64,000 bases of DNA, from NCBI GenBank assembly GCA_003640385.1, contig RCAB01000249.1, positions 1-64,000 on the forward strand. Direction: 5' to 3'. Below the pieces are notes generated by a model. It worked only from the letters and a program-made list of their open reading frames with translations, had not been told where the DNA came from and made no database searches. This stretch comes from Setaria digitata. Lineage: Eukaryota > Nematoda > Chromadorea > Rhabditida > Setariidae. The translations under genes and the position numbers were made by a program. This document shows, piece after piece, positions 61,982 through 64,000 of the stretch (position 1 is the first letter of the stretch; each line of letters opens with the position of its first letter).

Positions 61982-64000
61982 ATGCCAATTTTATATCAAT
62001 ACAAAACTGAATGCTTTCCTCAGAAGTCTCTGATTAAAAATCTTCGAAATTAGAAAAGATTAAAAGATAAGTTAATAACAAACTTCCCCGAAACTTCCCC
62101 ATATTCCCCGAAACGACTACTGCTTGGTAATATAGCATCTATAAGAAATCAAAATGGAAGATCGAGATTAGATTCAAATCATGCCTTTGTTTTTCTACAA
62201 GATATATGGGTGATAAGAATTGATGCCTGATTTGACACGTGATGAAATCTTATAAATTCATTGTTATTGCCAATAAACTAATTTATATAATTTATCTACC
62301 AGTGCTCTTTTGTCGTCATCTTCATAATTTCCACAATATAAAAAGATTTAAAGATAGTTTTCGTACATTAGTTCGGACGTCAATTGATTTTAAAGTATGG
62401 AATTTAAAGCAAACGAAAGTGTGATTTACTTATTCGGTGATTTCATGTCGATTATGAACTATGGATCGTGACTCATCATAACTGAATAAACAACAATTAA
62501 GTACGATAATCTTAGTGTCTAAACCGTAAATTAGTTCTGCAGTTACTAATTGATCATAAACAAACTGATTCGGCACGCTTTCTTCTATTCTGTTTGTACC
62601 CTTCCGGACGGTGCCATAAGAAAATTTCACTTAAACTTCAACTAAATAGCTTGATGTAGTTTAATTTTTGAATGCTTATTTTTCGTTATCCATTTTATCC
62701 AATTTAGAGATAAACAAGTTTCTTTGCAGCTTTTTGTTGTTGTTTACAACATTCATTCGACATTAATGTTTGATCATCGATTTTGCGTTTTTATTTGTTA
62801 CCAGTATTTTATAGTGCTACATAAATTCTACAGTTCTACCAAGCTATGACTTTATCACAGCTACGTTACTTTATGATATAAGAACAAAAAGCAAAGAGAT
62901 AAATACCTTAAATTGTAAACTACGAAAATTCATCATCAATTTCCATGGTAATTCAAGCCTGATGGTTTTGGTTCGTTTAAATGATAATGTCAGACAAGTA
63001 ATATTCATTGGCAAAGGAATCTTTGTGTAGGAAATGACAAGCTTAAATTCTTGAGATTTTAATGAGACAAATATTTGGTCGAGAAGCATCTCATCTCGAG
63101 CAGCAACAGTTTAGCAAGTATTTGTGAGCGGGGAGAGGGTGAGAATTGGAGTGAGATTGCTCACTTAATGGATAAAGCTTCTCTCAATCTATTTTCCGTC
63201 AATTTCTCTTTAGGCTATTCATGAATACATACTAATAACAGATTCAATGCCATCGAAACAACCCTCATCCGCCATCCTCGCAATCACCATGAATCGATCA
63301 GTACTGCTGGAAATGATTACATGTTGCATAATATCATCCCGGGAATGTCGAGAACGCCGCATTTCTCTTATCCTTCCTTGTTCTTCAAATGATTAGAAAT
63401 GAAGTTGACAATGGATAGGGATGACGAGATTGAGTTACATGATATATTTTCGAGAACGGACCAATCAGAAGGACGCAAGGCGCTTTCTTGAAGACCGCAA
63501 CGGCTCATGTCAAGTACTCTCCTCCTTCATACCTTTCTAACCTTTCTTCTAAACTTGTTTCGATCATTCTTCCTGTTCCTAAAAAATATTCTTTTCGTTC
63601 ACTTCCCACATTTACTTTTTTTATCTTTCCTACAGTAATACATTTGTTCCATCAGGCGATACAGTAATTGTTCTGCATAGTTTGCTTTTGTTTTTTGACC
63701 AGTTATTAAGAAGGAGAGAACGTGGTCATTGATTTCTATTTTTGGGAAGAGAAGGGAAAAAACATAAAATGTTTCTCTGCGATAACAATATAACAAAGCA
63801 TTAATATTGATAGATGAATGGCCTAGTCAAGGTCAGAGATGGATAGATGGCCTGGTCAAGGCCAAATTACTATTGTAGAAAAGCTGCAAGAAAGGTCATG
63901 ATAGAGGAGAAAAATATTCTCTTTTCCTCTTCTGCGATGAAAATAATGAAACAGTCAAGCCCATATTTATTTTTAATGGAATCGCTGACCACTTTACTTA
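61982..64000. other. No recognised gene at the right end
   Basis: 2 kb holding only short ORFs (at most 72 codons) without family features. A small ACTTCCCC/CCCCGAAA repeat occurs near 62083-62115 and a diverged direct repeat at 63809-63864. Confidence 0.55.
63809..63864. repeat. Diverged direct repeat, two ~25-bp copies
   Basis: GATAGATGAATGGCCTAGTCAAGGTCA and GATAGATGGCCTGGTCAAGGCCA lie next to each other. No further function seen. Confidence 0.65.

Noticed and set aside
1..64000. CRISPR arrays, bacterial or endosymbiont insertions, complete transposons
   Set aside because: No regular repeat-spacer array, no bacterial-type gene run and no transposase or reverse transcriptase signature was seen on either strand.

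Overview
The window looks like nuclear DNA of a parasitic nematode, most likely a spirurid or filarial worm. It is strongly AT-rich. Protein genes are broken into many short exons by introns of about 0.1 to 2.4 kb with TTTNAG-type acceptors. Several first exons have a 3' splice site just before the ATG, as expected for spliced-leader addition. The recognised proteins are all eukaryotic and nematode-like. There is no prokaryotic operon, CRISPR array, rRNA, convincing tRNA or complete transposon. The species is not determined. Gene models were built by eye from splice sites, reading phase and protein similarity recalled from memory. No search was run.

Layout, left to right. (1) 319-477, minus: first exon of ATP-citrate synthase, cut by the window edge. 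(2) 478-7729: no recognised gene. (3) 7730-10336, plus: N-acetylglucosaminyltransferase I (MGAT1/gly family), complete except for the N-terminal anchor exon. (4) 10934-12361, minus: single-exon secreted Cys-rich, Gln-rich protein. (5) 12362-23937: 11.6 kb without a recognised gene. (6) 23938-25302, plus: PRL-type tyrosine phosphatase with a CAAX tail. (7) 26045-28018, minus: THO complex subunit 7. (8) 28336-29045, minus: ribosomal protein eL29, directly upstream of thoc-7 and probably in an operon with it. (9) 32409-49070, minus: a 39-exon coiled-coil gene of the MTCL/SOGA microtubule-linker family with an M-RIP-like CCHC motif at its N-terminus. Its exon lengths add up to 1,780 codons with every phase joining. 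(10) 56306 to 60510 or beyond, plus: an MH2-only Smad-like protein of the Expansion type, followed by a 375-residue ORF that may be its terminal exon. (11) 61982-64000: nothing recognised.

The genes do not form one pathway. ATP-citrate synthase supplies cytosolic acetyl-CoA. GnT-I opens hybrid and complex N-glycan synthesis in the Golgi. eL29 and THOC7 serve translation and mRNA export. PRL, MTCL and the MH2 protein are signalling or cytoskeletal proteins. The most useful observations are two inferred GC-AG introns, the probable eL29-thoc-7 operon, the exon-resolved MTCL and Expansion-type genes, the CX3C-ladder secreted protein, a perfect 16-bp inverted repeat inside an MTCL intron, and two single-N joins flanked by duplicated sequence that look like assembly errors.
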